A stretch of 64,000 nt of DNA. Source: Deltaproteobacteria bacterium (GTDB lineage: Bacteria > Myxococcota_A > UBA9160 > UBA4427). The stretch is taken from positions 1 to 64,000 of the forward strand of contig JAJDAN010000060.1 of NCBI GenBank assembly GCA_029261855.1. Reading direction: 5' to 3'. Shown here piece by piece: positions 32,753-42,475 of the stretch. The notes beneath the pieces are model-generated. The model was not told the DNA's origin. It did not search any database and saw only the letters and a program-made list of their open reading frames with translations. The translations under genes were made by a program, and so were the position numbers. Each line of letters starts with the position of its first letter. The stretch's first letter is position 1.

Positions 32753-34972
32753 CTATGAGGTGGAGTCCTCGTCCAGACCCGCCGACAGGTTCGTGTTGTT
32801 GCGGTCGAAGAGGTCGTCCGCCGTCGTCTCGGCGTCCGCCTCGGGCTCGGGCTCGAGCTCGACCACGGCCTCCTCCATCAGTTCGAGCTCGGAGGCTTCG
32901 GCTTCGAGCACCACCGACGTCTCCATCTCGGGCTCGCCCGCGAGCTCGATCGCCTCGCTCTCGTCCGCCAGCTCGACCACGGCTTCGAGCGTGGGTGCGG
33001 CCACCGGAGCGGCGACGGGTACGCTGCCCGGCTCGCCGATCTCCAGCTCGATGTCCGAGTCGCCGCTCTCGAGCCCGGTCAGGGCTCGCCCGTCGAGATC
33101 CAGGCCGCCCTTCAGGGGGTCGGCCGCCGCAGGCTGCGCATCATCGGTGTCGAGGATCGGCATCGTCTCCAGGTCGAGGCCGTCCTCTTCGAGATCCGCG
33201 CCGAGATCGTCGCCCTCGAGCAGGTCGTCGCCGACGTCCTCGGCCAGCACCTCGAGGTCGTCGAGCTCGGGGCTCGCGAGCTCCGGTGCGGGCGCCGGTG
33301 TCACCGGCGTTCCTTGGACGGCAGCGCTCACCATCGGCTCGAGCTCGTCGTCGTCGTCCGGCAGCAAGCCGAGCTCTTCGTCCGGCTCGGGCATGCCTTC
33401 GACGGTCTGCACCCGGGCCGCCGGATCTTCCGCGAGGATCGACGCCAGCTCTTCGTCCGACAAGCCCGAGGAGAGTGTGATCGCGGTCTGGGCCTCGGAC
33501 CCGGTCTCCGGGTCGCGCGCCTTCACGCTGACGATGCCATCGGCATTGATCTCGAAGCTGACCTCGATGGAAACCTCGCCACGCTTTGCCTTCTTGAAGC
33601 CCGAGAACTCGAACTGGCCGAGCAGCTCGTTGGAAGCCGATTCGCGGTGATCGCCCTGGTAGACCCGGATGTCGACGGTCTCCTGGTAGTCCGAGAAGGT
33701 GGTGAACATGCGCGACTGCTCGATGGGGACGGGCGTGTTCCGCTCGATCACCGGTTCGGCGAGCCCGCCGGCGACGCCGATGCGCAGGTCGAGTGGGGTC
33801 ACGTCGAGCAGGAAGGACTCCGCGGTCTCGTTCACCAGTGAGTTCGCGTGGATCGCGGCGCCCATGGCGACCACTTCGTCGGGGTCGACGTTGGCCTTGG
33901 GCTCCTGCTGGAAGTAGGCGGCGACGGCTTCGCGGATGACCGGAAGACGCGTGGGACCGCCCACCAGGATGACACCGTCCAGGTCCTGGACCGTGAGATC
34001 CGCCTGCTGCATGGCCTCGTCGCAGACCTTGAAGGTGCGCTGGATGAGGTCCATCACCAGGCTCGAGAACTCAGCCCGGGTGATCGTGCGCTGGATCGAC
34101 CGCGACTCTCCGTCCTCTCCCACGAGCACGTCCGGGATGCGGATCTCCACCTCTTCGTCGACGGACAGCCCGCGTTTGGCCGCTTCACTGGCCACCTTGA
34201 GCTTTTCGAAGGCGTAGGGGTCGTTGCGGATGTTCATCCCTTCCTTCTGGACGAACTCGTCCGCCACGAGATCGATGATGCGATCGTCGAAGTCGTCGCC
34301 GCCAAGGAAGGTGTCACCGCAGGTAGAGAGGACCTCGAAGATGTCCTTGCCGATCTCGAGGATCGAGATGTCGAAGGTCCCGCCGCCGAGGTCGTACACG
34401 GCGACCCGCTGGTCGAGTCCCTTGCCGAAGCCGTAGGCCAGGGCGGCAGCCGTCGGCTCGTTGAGGATGCGCAGCACGTCGAGGCCCGCGATCTTGCCCG
34501 CGTCCTTGGTTGCCTGACGCTGATTGTCGTTGAAGTACGCGGGGACGGTGATGACCGCCTGGCGGACCTCTTCGCCCAGCCGGGTCTCGGCCAGCTGCTT
34601 CATTTCGCGCAGCACCATGGCCGAGATCTCGGGAAGCGAGAACGCCTCCTCCCGGATCTGGATGCGCACGCCGTGGTTGGGGCCCTCGATGATCTCGTAG
34701 GAGCAGATGGCCTGCGCCTTCTTGACTTCTTCAGAGAAGAAGTAGCGACCGATCAGACGCTTGGCCGACGACACCGTGTGCTCCGGGTCGTGGATGATGT
34801 TGGCGCGGGCCGCGTTGCCCACGGTGATCGAGCCGTCCTCGGCAAAAGCCACGACGCTGGCGGACGTATGCTCGCCATAGGCGTTCGCGAGAACGTCGAC
34901 TTCGCTGCCCGTCACGGTCGCGACGCACGAGTTGCTCGTTCCGAGATCGATTCCGATGGCGCGTTCGGCCAT
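32753..34972 (-). CDS. Hsp70-family protein, lidless, with acidic tail
   Basis: A 739-residue DnaK relative. The ATPase domain is intact (residues ~1-385: [65 protein letters not shown]). The beta substrate-binding domain runs to about residue 505 ([38 protein letters not shown]-type). The helical lid is missing; instead there are ~230 residues very rich in Glu, Asp, Leu and Ala. The ATG at 34972 has AAGGAGG five bases upstream. It pairs with the J-domain gene. Not the canonical dnaK, which normally has a lid and grpE/dnaJ neighbours. Confidence 0.85.
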   Translation of the reverse strand: MAERAIGIDLGTSNSCVATVTGSEVDVLANAYGEHTSASVVAFAEDGSITVGNAARANIIHDPEHTVSSAKRLIGRYFFSEEVKKAQAICSYEIIEGPNHGVRIQIREEAFSLPEISAMVLREMKQLAETRLGEEVRQAVITVPAYFNDNQRQATKDAGKIAGLDVLRILNEPTAAALAYGFGKGLDQRVAVYDLGGGTFDISILEIGKDIFEVLSTCGDTFLGGDDFDDRIIDLVADEFVQKEGMNIRNDPYAFEKLKVASEAAKRGLSVDEEVEIRIPDVLVGEDGESRSIQRTITRAEFSSLVMDLIQRTFKVCDEAMQQADLTVQDLDGVILVGGPTRLPVIREAVAAYFQQEPKANVDPDEVVAMGAAIHANSLVNETAESFLLDVTPLDLRIGVAGGLAEPVIERNTPVPIEQSRMFTTFSDYQETVDIRVYQGDHRESASNELLGQFEFSGFKKAKRGEVSIEVSFEINADGIVSVKARDPETGSEAQTAITLSSGLSDEELASILAEDPAARVQTVEGMPEPDEELGLLPDDDDELEPMVSAAVQGTPVTPAPAPELASPELDDLEVLAEDVGDDLLEGDDLGADLEEDGLDLETMPILDTDDAQPAAADPLKGGLDLDGRALTGLESGDSDIELEIGEPGSVPVAAPVAAPTLEAVVELADESEAIELAGEPEMETSVVLEAEASELELMEEAVVELEPEPEADAETTADDLFDRNNTNLSAGLDEDSTS

Positions 34973-35217
34973 GGGGGCCTCCTTAGTACTGCTCAGTGCT
35001 GCGACGCTGCTGCGATTTCGCTCTCCGCCCCTCGCGGAGTTGCCGGCGCGGGGTTTACCCTGCGGGGGGGCGGATCCCATGTGCGATATCGGCAGTCCCG
35101 GGAGCATTCCTGAGCGCGGAAGTGCCCGGCGTCACAGGGGGTTCCGATGGCCGGCCCCCGGGGCCCGTGCTACCTGAGGGGCTGCCGGAAACGCACACCT
35201 GGGCAGGAGAGCCGACC
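34973..35217. promoter_or_regulatory. Divergent intergenic region upstream of hsp70-like and yebC
   Basis: The imperfect inverted repeat AGTACTG-CT-CAGTGCT (34985-35000) sits next to the Hsp70-like ribosome-binding site and could be an operator or leader hairpin; it does not match the CIRCE consensus. CTCCGC-CCCTC-GCGGAG (35023-35039) is a small stem. No convincing -35/-10 pair was found by eye. Confidence 0.3.
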
Positions 35218-35967
35218 ATGTCCGGTCACTCCAAGTGGTCGACAATCAAGAGAAAGAAGGGCGCCGCGGACGCCAAGCGGGGCAAGATCTTCACGAAGCT
35301 CATCCGGGAGCTATCCACCGCAGCCCGGATCGGTGGCCCGGATGTCGACTCGAATCCGAGGCTGCGGCTCGTCGTCGACAAGGCCAAGGGCGCCAACATG
35401 CCCAAGGACAACATCGAGCGGGCCATCGCCAAGGGCGCCGGCAATCTCGAGGGGGAGCAGTACGACGAGGGCGTCTACGAGGGCTACGGCCCGGCCGGCG
35501 TCGCGATCCTGTGCGAGACCTTGTCCGACAACAAGAACAGGACGGTGGGCGAGGTGCGGCACGCGCTGACCAAGAACGGCGGCAGCCTCGGAGCGTCGGG
35601 CTGTGTCGCGTATCTGTTCAACAAGAAGGGCATGGTGAGCTTCGGCGCGGACGGCGTCGACGTGGACTCCTTGATGGAGGCCGCCCTCGAGGCCGGCGCC
35701 GAGGACGTGATCGAGTCCGACGACGGCATCGACGTCGTCACGACGACCGCCTCGTTCGAGACGGTGCGCGACGCACTGAAGCGAGACGGCTTCGAGGCGG
35801 TCGAGGCCGAGATCACCATGCAGCCGAGCAACACCGTGAATCTCGAGGGCAAGGACGTAGAGACCATGCTGCGCCTGATGGATGCCCTCGAAGACCTGGA
35901 CGACGTGCAGAACGTCTACGCGAACTTCGAGATCTCCGACGACGAGATGGCCAAGTACGCGGAGTAG
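35218..35967 (+). CDS. yebC: YebC/PmpR family transcriptional/translation factor
   Basis: A 249-residue YebC protein: [25 protein letters not shown] at the N-terminus, [23 protein letters not shown] near residue 55, [23 protein letters not shown] near 85, FNKKGMV near 138, and an acidic C-terminal [11 protein letters not shown] and [10 protein letters not shown]. Such proteins are regulators, and recent work on the family links them to ribosome function at proline stretches. It stands just upstream of ruvCAB, the classical yebC-ruv order. The ATG at 35218 has GGAGAG upstream. Confidence 0.95.
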   Translation: MSGHSKWSTIKRKKGAADAKRGKIFTKLIRELSTAARIGGPDVDSNPRLRLVVDKAKGANMPKDNIERAIAKGAGNLEGEQYDEGVYEGYGPAGVAILCETLSDNKNRTVGEVRHALTKNGGSLGASGCVAYLFNKKGMVSFGADGVDVDSLMEAALEAGAEDVIESDDGIDVVTTTASFETVRDALKRDGFEAVEAEITMQPSNTVNLEGKDVETMLRLMDALEDLDDVQNVYANFEISDDEMAKYAE

Positions 35968-36015
35968 CAAGTCTCGATCTTTTACTTGATGTCAGGCCTC
36001 GGGGGGGTGCCGACG

Positions 36016-36564
36016 ATGCGGATCCTGGGAATCGATCCCGGCTCGAACGCAACGGGCTACGGCATCGTCGAGCGTCAGCCCGGCGGCATCGTGCACGTCG
36101 CCCACGGGACCATCCGCACGCCTTCGGGACAGTCGCTCGAGCTGCGTCTGGCTTCGCTCCACTGCGAGCTGAACGCGGCGGTGCGGGAATACGCGCCGGA
36201 ACGGGCAGTCGTCGAGCGGGTCTTCGTCGCACTCAACGTGCATTCCGCGCTGGTGCTCGGCCAGGCACGGGGCGCGATCCTGGCGGCCATTGGCGCCGCG
36301 GGCGTACCCGTCGACGAGCTGTCGCCCGGCGAGATCAAGAAGGCGGTGACCGGGTCGGGTGCGGCGGCGAAAGTACAGGTGCAGGACATGGTGATGCGTT
36401 TGCTGTCCCTTTCCGAGCCGCCTCCTCAGGACGCCGCGGACGCCCTGGCCGCCGCCCTGTGTCGCGCGCAGATGGGGCCGCTGGCGGACCTCGACATTCT
36501 CGCCCGGTCGCGCCGCGGCCGGGCGCGCTCCCGCCGACGACTCGACCCGAGGACCTCGCCGTGA
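36016..36564 (+). CDS. ruvC: Holliday junction resolvase RuvC
   Basis: Endonuclease that cuts Holliday junctions. The 182-residue protein shows the four acidic catalytic positions: [16 protein letters not shown] (Asp7), [11 protein letters not shown] (Glu near 66), [16 protein letters not shown], and [14 protein letters not shown] (Asp pair near 140). The ATG at 36016 is chosen because the family begins there; GTG 36007 and ATG 35989 are possible. The C-terminal [12 protein letters not shown] tail is basic. Its TGA overlaps the ruvA GTG. Confidence 0.94.
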   Translation: MRILGIDPGSNATGYGIVERQPGGIVHVAHGTIRTPSGQSLELRLASLHCELNAAVREYAPERAVVERVFVALNVHSALVLGQARGAILAAIGAAGVPVDELSPGEIKKAVTGSGAAAKVQVQDMVMRLLSLSEPPPQDAADALAAALCRAQMGPLADLDILARSRRGRARSRRRLDPRTSP

Positions 36565-37160
36565 TCGCCTGGGTGGCCGGCGTGCTGCGGGAGAAGTCGC
36601 CCGTACGGGTGATCGTGGACGTGAATGGCGTGGGCTACGAGCTGCACGTGTCGCTGACGACCTCGGCGGCGCTGCCAGACGTGGGCAAGACCGTCGCGCT
36701 GTTCGCCCACACGGTCGCACGCGAGGACGCGCTGCTGCTCTACGGCTTCGCGACGGCGTACGAGAAGGAAGTCTTCGGGCTGCTGCTTCGCGCGAGTCGG
36801 GTGGGTCCGAAGCTGGCGCAGACGATGCTGTCCGGTATGGCACCCGAACGCCTGATCGCGGCACTGCGGGACGGCGAGGTCGCCGCCATGAAGGGCATCC
36901 CGGGAGTGGGCGCGAAGACCGCCGAACGGATGATGGTGGAGCTGCGCGATCGGGCGGCCACCCTGGGCTCACCGACGGGCTCCGCGACACCGGCGGCTGC
37001 CGCAGACGACCTACGCGACCAGTTGCTGTCGGCACTCTTGAATCTCGGCTATCCCCGGAAGGAAGCCGACCGGGTCGTCGACACGGCGGTCGCAGAAGCC
37101 GGGGAGGACGCCAGCATCGAGTCGCTCATTCGCATCGCCCTGCGGAGTCTTGCCCGATGA
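36561..37160 (+). CDS. ruvA: Holliday junction branch migration protein RuvA
   Basis: Tetrameric junction-binding protein, 199 aa. Domain I has [27 protein letters not shown]; domain II has two helix-hairpin-helix motifs ([19 protein letters not shown] and [21 protein letters not shown]); domain III near residues 150-199 ([19 protein letters not shown]) contacts RuvB. GTG start inside the ruvC stop (GTGA); its stop overlaps the ruvB ATG. Cytoplasmic, working with RuvB and RuvC. Confidence 0.95.
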   Translation: MIAWVAGVLREKSPVRVIVDVNGVGYELHVSLTTSAALPDVGKTVALFAHTVAREDALLLYGFATAYEKEVFGLLLRASRVGPKLAQTMLSGMAPERLIAALRDGEVAAMKGIPGVGAKTAERMMVELRDRAATLGSPTGSATPAAAADDLRDQLLSALLNLGYPRKEADRVVDTAVAEAGEDASIESLIRIALRSLAR

Positions 37161-38203
37161 ACGCCGAGGACCGGGGGGAGCTGTCCGCGGAGGCGCTCGA
37201 GGAAGAGGGGCGCGTCGAAGAAGGCCTGCGCCCGCGGACCCTGGCGGAGATGGTGGGCCAGAAGCGCCTGCGCGAGAACCTGGGTGTGTTCGTACAGGCA
37301 GCCAAAGAACGCCAAGAGGCTCTGGACCACGTGCTGTTCCACGGTCCGCCGGGGCTCGGCAAGACGTCGCTGGCGCGCATCGTCGCCAACGAGATGGGCG
37401 CCCAGTTCCGAGCGACCAGCGGTCCCGCCGTCGAGCGCCCGGGCGATCTCGCGGCGCTGCTCTCGAATCTCGACGCCGGAGACGTGTTGTTCATCGACGA
37501 GATCCACCGACTGTCGGCCAGCGTCGAAGAGATCCTGTACCCCGCCATGGAGGACTTCCAGCTCGATCTGTTGGTGGGGGAGGGGCCCAGTGCGCGCTCG
37601 ATCCGCCTCGACCTGCCCCGCTTCACCCTGATCGGCGCGACCACCCGCACGGGACTCCTGACGTCACCCCTGCGCGATCGCTTCGGCTGGAGCGCACGCC
37701 TCGAGTACTACCCGGTGGACGACCTGCAGCTCATCGTGCAGCGCTCGGCAGGGCTGCTGGATCTGCGCATCGACGCCGATGCGGCCCGCGAGGTGGCGCG
37801 CCGCTCCCGCGGCACGCCCCGCATCGCCAATCGTCTGCTGCGGCGGGTGCGCGACTTCTCGACCGTCGAGGGCGGGCGCGACAAGCTCGTGGAGCTCGCG
37901 GGTGCACGCTCGGCGCTCGACCGCCTCGACGTGGACGCCGAGGGCTTCGACAAGCTCGACCGGGCCCTGCTCCGGATCCTGGTCGAGAAGTTCGACGGCG
38001 GCCCCGTCGGTCTCGAGACCCTGGCCGCCGCCGTGGGCGAGGACAAGGGCACGATCGAAGACGTCGTCGAGCCCTTCCTCATCCACCAGGGCTTCCTGGA
38101 CCGGACGCCGCGGGGACGGGTCGCCACCCGGACGGCCCGCGAGCACCTGGGCGTCGAGATCCTCGACGGGCGGGACAAGGGCAAGCAGGGCCGCCTGCTC
38201 TAG
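37157..38203 (+). CDS. ruvB: Holliday junction branch migration ATPase RuvB
   Basis: AAA+ motor that drives branch migration, 348 aa. [18 protein letters not shown] near residue 22, Walker [16 protein letters not shown] near 60, Walker [12 protein letters not shown] near 112, sensor [21 protein letters not shown] near 160, and the winged-helix C-terminus [17 protein letters not shown] overlap with ruvA. The TAG stop is the first part of the inverted-repeat element that begins at 38200, so the element provides the stop and the last residues (RLL) may differ from the ancestral end. Confidence 0.95.
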   Translation: MNAEDRGELSAEALEEEGRVEEGLRPRTLAEMVGQKRLRENLGVFVQAAKERQEALDHVLFHGPPGLGKTSLARIVANEMGAQFRATSGPAVERPGDLAALLSNLDAGDVLFIDEIHRLSASVEEILYPAMEDFQLDLLVGEGPSARSIRLDLPRFTLIGATTRTGLLTSPLRDRFGWSARLEYYPVDDLQLIVQRSAGLLDLRIDADAAREVARRSRGTPRIANRLLRRVRDFSTVEGGRDKLVELAGARSALDRLDVDAEGFDKLDRALLRILVEKFDGGPVGLETLAAAVGEDKGTIEDVVEPFLIHQGFLDRTPRGRVATRTAREHLGVEILDGRDKGKQGRLL

Positions 38204-38367
38204 CAGGTTGCGGAAGAACTCCGGACCGAGCCCGGTGCGCAGATATCGCACGGCATCAAGGCGCGGAGCCGAAGCTGTAGTTGCCCTACAGCGAGGTTTC
38301 GCAACGCAGAGGCGGGGCGAAAGATGCGTGCCCGGCGACGGGAGCGAGTTTTTCCGCAGCCTGCTAG
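38200..38367. repeat. MITE-like element with 22-bp terminal inverted repeats
   Basis: A ~168-base element. The left end CTAGCAGGTTGCGGAAGAAC... (38200-38221) and the right end (38346-38367, ending CCGCAGCCTGCTAG) pair at 20 of 22 positions. Inside are smaller inverted segments (GAAGCTGTAGTTGCCCTACAG) and no reading frame of its own. No target-site duplication was recognised. It lies directly on the ruvB stop codon. The terminal core CTAGCAGGCTG recurs at 26694-26704. Palindromic non-coding elements of this kind are common dispersed repeats; any transposase that moves it is outside the window. Confidence 0.7.
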
Positions 38368-38530
38368 CCCTCGGTCTCGAGCCCCCTGCCTTTTCGAGTC
38401 GCCGGACGCCGGCGCGTGACGTGTCCAGTCTCATGGCAGCGTTCGCGCGTGGTTGTGGCGTGTCTTTCCCAGGCGACACCTATCAACGCGGGGGGTGGGG
38501 CGGCCGATAGGTAGGGCGCGGAGGTGCGCT
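38368..38530. other. Upstream region of the TPR-kinase gene
   Basis: With the element this gives over 300 bases between ruvB and the kinase gene. The remaining ~160 bases carry no recognisable gene. GGAGG at 38520-38524 is a strong ribosome-binding site six bases before the kinase TTG. No clear promoter by eye. Confidence 0.5.
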
Positions 38531-41173
38531 TTGGCCGTTGTCGGTCGGATCTTGATGGTGCTCGTGTCCCTTCCCCTGCTGTTGGCGGGGAGCTTCGGGC
38601 TGCTCGCGACCTATCTGCCCGACGCGGGCGCGACCGAGGCCTTGCATGGTGTCCTCAAGGGCATCACGCGTGCGGCGAGCTCGGACAGGGGCCTGATCGC
38701 GAGTCTCGAGGACTGGCTCGTCTGGCCGGCGCTGCGTTTCTCCCTGGCACCCGCTGGCTTCGTCCTGTTGTTGTCGGGGCTCCTCCCGCGCGGCGGTGGC
38801 GATGTCGGAAGCAAGGCCGACGAGAAGCGCAGGGGCGAAGGGAAGTCGAAGAAGCGCGGCAAGAAGGGCAGCGAGGACGACGAGCTTGCCGTCTTCGCCG
38901 GAGCGGGCGAGCCACGCAAGCCCGCCGGCATCGAGAAGCGCTTCCTCAAGAAGATCGAGAAACAGGCGCAGATGGTGGCCAAGAAGGGCGATGTGCTCGA
39001 GGCCGCCGAGCTGCTGTTCGAGGCCGAGCACTACGAGAAGGCTGCCGACTACTTCATCCAGGCCGAGCAGTTCGTGCGGGCGGCCGAGATCCGCCACGAC
39101 CAGAATCGCTTCGTGGAGGCCGCGGAGCTGTACCTGCAGGCGGGTCGTCACGAGTCCGCTGGTGCCATCTTCGCCCAGCAGGACGAGTTCGAGCGAGCCG
39201 CCGAGTGCTACGAGGCCATCAACAGCATGAGCGTTGCGGCCGAGATGTACGAGAAGAGCGGCAACATGCGCCGGGCCGCGAACTGCTACAAGTCCGCCGA
39301 CTTCCTGCGACACGCCGCCTCGTCCTTCGTGAAGTGCAAGGACTGGCTCGCGGCAGCCGAATGTCTCGACCAGGTGTATCGCGAAGAGAGTCTGCGCAAC
39401 AAGGGCGACGCGAAGTTCCAGCAGGACCTGAACAAGCTGGTATTGCAGGCGGGCAAGCTGTATCGCCGGGCCGAACAGCCCGAGAAGGCGCTCGAGATCC
39501 TCCAGCGAGGCGAGTGCTCCGCGGAGGCCGCCGAGCTGGCCCTCGATCTGCAGCAGTACGCCCGCGCCGCCGAGCTGTTCCAGGACGCGAGCCTGCCGGA
39601 ACGCGCGGCGGAGGCGCTCGAGAGCATGGGTGAGACCGAGGGGGCCGCGCGCATCCTCGGCAATCTCCACCGGGACCGGGGCGACGCCAAGGAGGCCGCC
39701 GAGTGCTTCGAGCGGGCCGGCGACTTCCTGGCGGCGGGAGACCTGTACCGCTCGCTCGAGAGCTATGGCAAGGCCGGCGACTGCTTCATGCGCCAGCGCG
39801 ACTTCCTGGCCGCCGCCGAGATGTACACCCTGTCCGAGGATCGTGCGAACGCAGCGACCTGCTACGAGAAGGCCGAGTGCTTCAAGGAGGCGGCCGAATG
39901 TCGTGCGCTGCTGGGTCAGCACGACAAGGAAGCCGAGCTGCTCGATCTCGCCGGCGAGCATCTGTCCTCCGGCCAGACCTTCCACCGCGAGGGCATGGAC
40001 GACGAGGCCATCACGGTGCTCCAGAAGGTGGAGCCCGGGCAGGAAGGGTTCTCGGAGGCGTCGGCCCTGCTCGGAGACATCTTCCAGGCGCGCGGCCAGC
40101 TGTCTCTTGCGATCAAGAAGGTCAAGCAGGCCATTGGTGACCGCGAGCTCGACCGCGAGAGCATGCCGATCTACTACTCGCTGGCGACGATCTGCAACGC
40201 CAACGACGAGGTCGCAGAAGCGGTCGAGATCTTCGAGAAGATCCTCGCCTTCGACTACCACTACAAGGACGTGGAACAGCGTCTGGTCGAGTCGCGCGAG
40301 CGCCTCAAGACGACGACCCCTACCGAGGCCGCGTTGCCCGAGAACAGCGGCAGCGGCGCGGCGGACCAGCCCGGTCGCTACCAGATTACGGGTGAGCTCG
40401 GCCGCGGTGGCATGGGCATCGTCTACAAGGCCAAGGACACCGCGCTCGATCGTCTCGTCGCCTACAAGGTCCTGCCCGACTCGCTGCAGGAGAACACCCA
40501 GGCGCTGAAGAACTTCCTGCGCGAGGCGAAGGCGGCCGCCAAGCTCAATCATCCGGGCATCGTCACCGTCTACGACACCGGCGCGCAGGACGGCCGCTAC
40601 TACATCGCGATGGAGTACGTCGACGGCACGACCCTCAAGGAGATCCTGCGCCGTCGAGGTGCCATCGCGCCGGCCGGGATCCTGCACGTACTGGTGCAGA
40701 TGTGCGAGGCACTGGCCTACGCCCACGACAAGAAGGTCGTGCACCGCGACATCAAGACCGCGAACGTGATGTGGACCCGGGACAAGAAGGCGAAGCTCAT
40801 GGACTTCGGCCTCGCGAAGGTGATCGAGGAGGTCCGCAATCACACGACCGTGGTCTCGGGGACGCCGTACTACATGAGCCCCGAGCAGACGCTCGGGAAG
40901 AACATCGATCACCGGACGGACATCTATTCCCTGGGTGTCACGCTCTTCGAACTGGCGGCGGGGACGGTGCCCTTCAAGGAGGGCAACATCCCCTATCACC
41001 ACGTGCACACGCCGCCGCCGGACATCCGCGAGATGCAGCCGGAGCTGCCCCAGTCCCTGGCGACGGTGATCAATCGCTGCCTGCTCAAGGACCCGGGCGA
41101 GCGCTATCAGTCGGCGCGCGAGATCCTCGATCTCGTTCGCAACTCGCTGAGCCAGACCCAGCAGAGCAGCTGA
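38531..41173 (+). CDS. Membrane-anchored TPR protein with C-terminal Ser/Thr protein kinase
   Basis: An 880-residue protein. Two hydrophobic segments near residues 10-30 (MVLVSLPLLLAGSFGLLATYL) and 75-90 anchor it in the inner membrane. A Lys/Arg-rich stretch follows, then ~450 residues of short helical repeats (AAECYEAINSMSVAAEMYEKSGNMRRAANCYKSA type). Residues ~615-870 are a eukaryotic-like kinase: GELGRGGMGIVYKAKD, VAYKVLP (ATP Lys), VVHRDIKTANVM (catalytic Asp), MDFGLAKV, GTPYYMSPEQ. Start TTG 38531 is set by GGAGG six bases upstream. The kinase usually comes first in such proteins; here the repeats do. Confidence 0.88.
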   Translation: MAVVGRILMVLVSLPLLLAGSFGLLATYLPDAGATEALHGVLKGITRAASSDRGLIASLEDWLVWPALRFSLAPAGFVLLLSGLLPRGGGDVGSKADEKRRGEGKSKKRGKKGSEDDELAVFAGAGEPRKPAGIEKRFLKKIEKQAQMVAKKGDVLEAAELLFEAEHYEKAADYFIQAEQFVRAAEIRHDQNRFVEAAELYLQAGRHESAGAIFAQQDEFERAAECYEAINSMSVAAEMYEKSGNMRRAANCYKSADFLRHAASSFVKCKDWLAAAECLDQVYREESLRNKGDAKFQQDLNKLVLQAGKLYRRAEQPEKALEILQRGECSAEAAELALDLQQYARAAELFQDASLPERAAEALESMGETEGAARILGNLHRDRGDAKEAAECFERAGDFLAAGDLYRSLESYGKAGDCFMRQRDFLAAAEMYTLSEDRANAATCYEKAECFKEAAECRALLGQHDKEAELLDLAGEHLSSGQTFHREGMDDEAITVLQKVEPGQEGFSEASALLGDIFQARGQLSLAIKKVKQAIGDRELDRESMPIYYSLATICNANDEVAEAVEIFEKILAFDYHYKDVEQRLVESRERLKTTTPTEAALPENSGSGAADQPGRYQITGELGRGGMGIVYKAKDTALDRLVAYKVLPDSLQENTQALKNFLREAKAAAKLNHPGIVTVYDTGAQDGRYYIAMEYVDGTTLKEILRRRGAIAPAGILHVLVQMCEALAYAHDKKVVHRDIKTANVMWTRDKKAKLMDFGLAKVIEEVRNHTTVVSGTPYYMSPEQTLGKNIDHRTDIYSLGVTLFELAAGTVPFKEGNIPYHHVHTPPPDIREMQPELPQSLATVINRCLLKDPGERYQSAREILDLVRNSLSQTQQSS

Positions 41174-41224
41174 CCGGCGGGTCCTGCGGACTCGCTTCCC
41201 GGGCCTCGGCTAGAGTCCCCGCTC

Positions 41225-42145
41225 GTGGACCCCTTGGCGTCTCAACGAAGCATTGCGGACGAAGTCCGCTTCACGGGGATCGGCCTGCATTCCGGCGAGA
41301 CGATCCGTCTCGCGCTCTTGCCCGCGGCTCCGGATACCGGGATCGTGTTCGTGCGCCGCAGCGGCGATCGCAGCGTCGAGATCCCCGCGCGCAGCGACTT
41401 CGTGACAGCGACCCGCAACGCGACGACCCTCGCCCGCGACGGGCTGCAGATCTCGACCGTCGAACACCTGCTGGCCGCGCTTCGGGGGCTGGGCGTCGAC
41501 AACCTCCGCGTGGAGGTCGACGGCCCCGAGTTGCCCGTGATGGACGGCAGCGCTGCGCCCTTTGCGGCGATGATCCGGACGGCGGGGCTGGCCGAACAGC
41601 CGGTATCCCGGCGCGTGCTGGAAGTTCGGCGAGTGGTCTCCTGTTGCGACGGCGAGCGTTCGATCCGGATCGAGCCGGGGCCGCGGGGTCTCGAGCTGCA
41701 CTACGCGGTGGACTTCGCGCACCCGGCGATCGGGCGTCAGGAATTCGCGCTTGCCGAGCTGACGCCGGCCGCCTTCGAGACGGAGCTGGCCCCCGCGCGC
41801 ACCTTCGGCTTCCTGAGCGACGTCGATGCCCTGCGAGCCGCCGGTCTGGCCCGTGGCGCCTCTCTCGACAACACCATCGTTCTCGATGATCGCGGGGTCA
41901 TGAACCCGGGCGGCCTGCGCTTTGCCGACGAGTTCGTGCGCCACAAGCTGCTCGACCTGGTCGGCGACCTCGCGCTGCTCGGGGCCCCCCTGCAGGCTCG
42001 GGTGCGGGTCGAGCGAGGTGGGCATGGCTTGCATCGCGCTGCAGTCGACGCGTTGCTCGCCGACGCGGATGCCTGGAGACTCGTTCCCGTCAGTCCAGGT
42101 GGTCGAGCTCGCGGGCCAGGTGCGCCGTCGTCGACGGATCGGTGA
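41225..42145 (+). CDS. lpxC: UDP-3-O-acyl-N-acetylglucosamine deacetylase
   Basis: Zinc enzyme of the committed step of lipid A synthesis, 306 aa. Seen: FTGIGLHSGETIRL near the start, TVEHLLAALRGLGVDNLRVEVDGPELPVMDGSAAPF near residue 78 (first zinc His), TFGFLSD near 195, SLDNTIVLDD, and RHKLLDLVGDLALLGAPL near 240 (zinc His and Asp). GTG start. The last ~20 residues (VSPGGRARGPGAPSSTDR) are unusual and overlap the convergent PilZ gene by 56 bases. Its presence shows an LPS-bearing outer membrane. Confidence 0.94.
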   Translation: MDPLASQRSIADEVRFTGIGLHSGETIRLALLPAAPDTGIVFVRRSGDRSVEIPARSDFVTATRNATTLARDGLQISTVEHLLAALRGLGVDNLRVEVDGPELPVMDGSAAPFAAMIRTAGLAEQPVSRRVLEVRRVVSCCDGERSIRIEPGPRGLELHYAVDFAHPAIGRQEFALAELTPAAFETELAPARTFGFLSDVDALRAAGLARGASLDNTIVLDDRGVMNPGGLRFADEFVRHKLLDLVGDLALLGAPLQARVRVERGGHGLHRAAVDALLADADAWRLVPVSPGGRARGPGAPSSTDR

Positions 42146-42428
42146 ACTGCACGCCCATTCCGGGAGCGAGGGCACGGTCCCCGACGACGGCGTCCCGCAC
42201 CCAGCTGACACGGCCTTCGAGAGAATGCAGGTCGTCGCTGTGGGGCAGCCGGAATCGCAGCTTGACGATCGTGCCCTTCGGAAGCGGCTCTTCGCATTCC
42301 ATGAAGAGTCCTCCGGCACCGAGAGTCGTCGCGTAGTCGCAGCTGACGCCACCCGCGTGTTGATAGTCGACGAGTATTCGCACCGTCTGGCGACGGTGGC
42401 GTCGTGCGTTGTCGGACGAGCTTGCCAT
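42090..42428 (-). CDS. PilZ-domain protein
   Basis: A 112-residue single-domain PilZ protein. RRHRRQTVRILVDYQ near residue 9 provides the RxxxR part of the c-di-GMP site. The second motif, normally [D/N]xSxxG, is replaced by ATTLGAGGLFME, so binding may be weak or lost. KLRFRLPHSDDLHSLEGRVSWVRD and GMGVQFTDPST complete the beta barrel. ATG at 42428 with AGGAAGGA upstream. Convergent with lpxC, overlapping it by 56 bases. Confidence 0.82.
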   Translation of the reverse strand: MASSSDNARRHRRQTVRILVDYQHAGGVSCDYATTLGAGGLFMECEEPLPKGTIVKLRFRLPHSDDLHSLEGRVSWVRDAVVGDRALAPGMGVQFTDPSTTAHLARELDHLD

Positions 42429-42475
42429 GGTCGGGTTCCTTCCTTCGCCTCTGCCTTTGTCCGCTCTGGGTCCGT

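Noticed and set aside
34985-35000. CIRCE heat-shock operator before the Hsp70-like gene
   Set aside because: The repeat does not contain TTAGCACTC-N9-GAGTGCTAA and has the wrong spacing.
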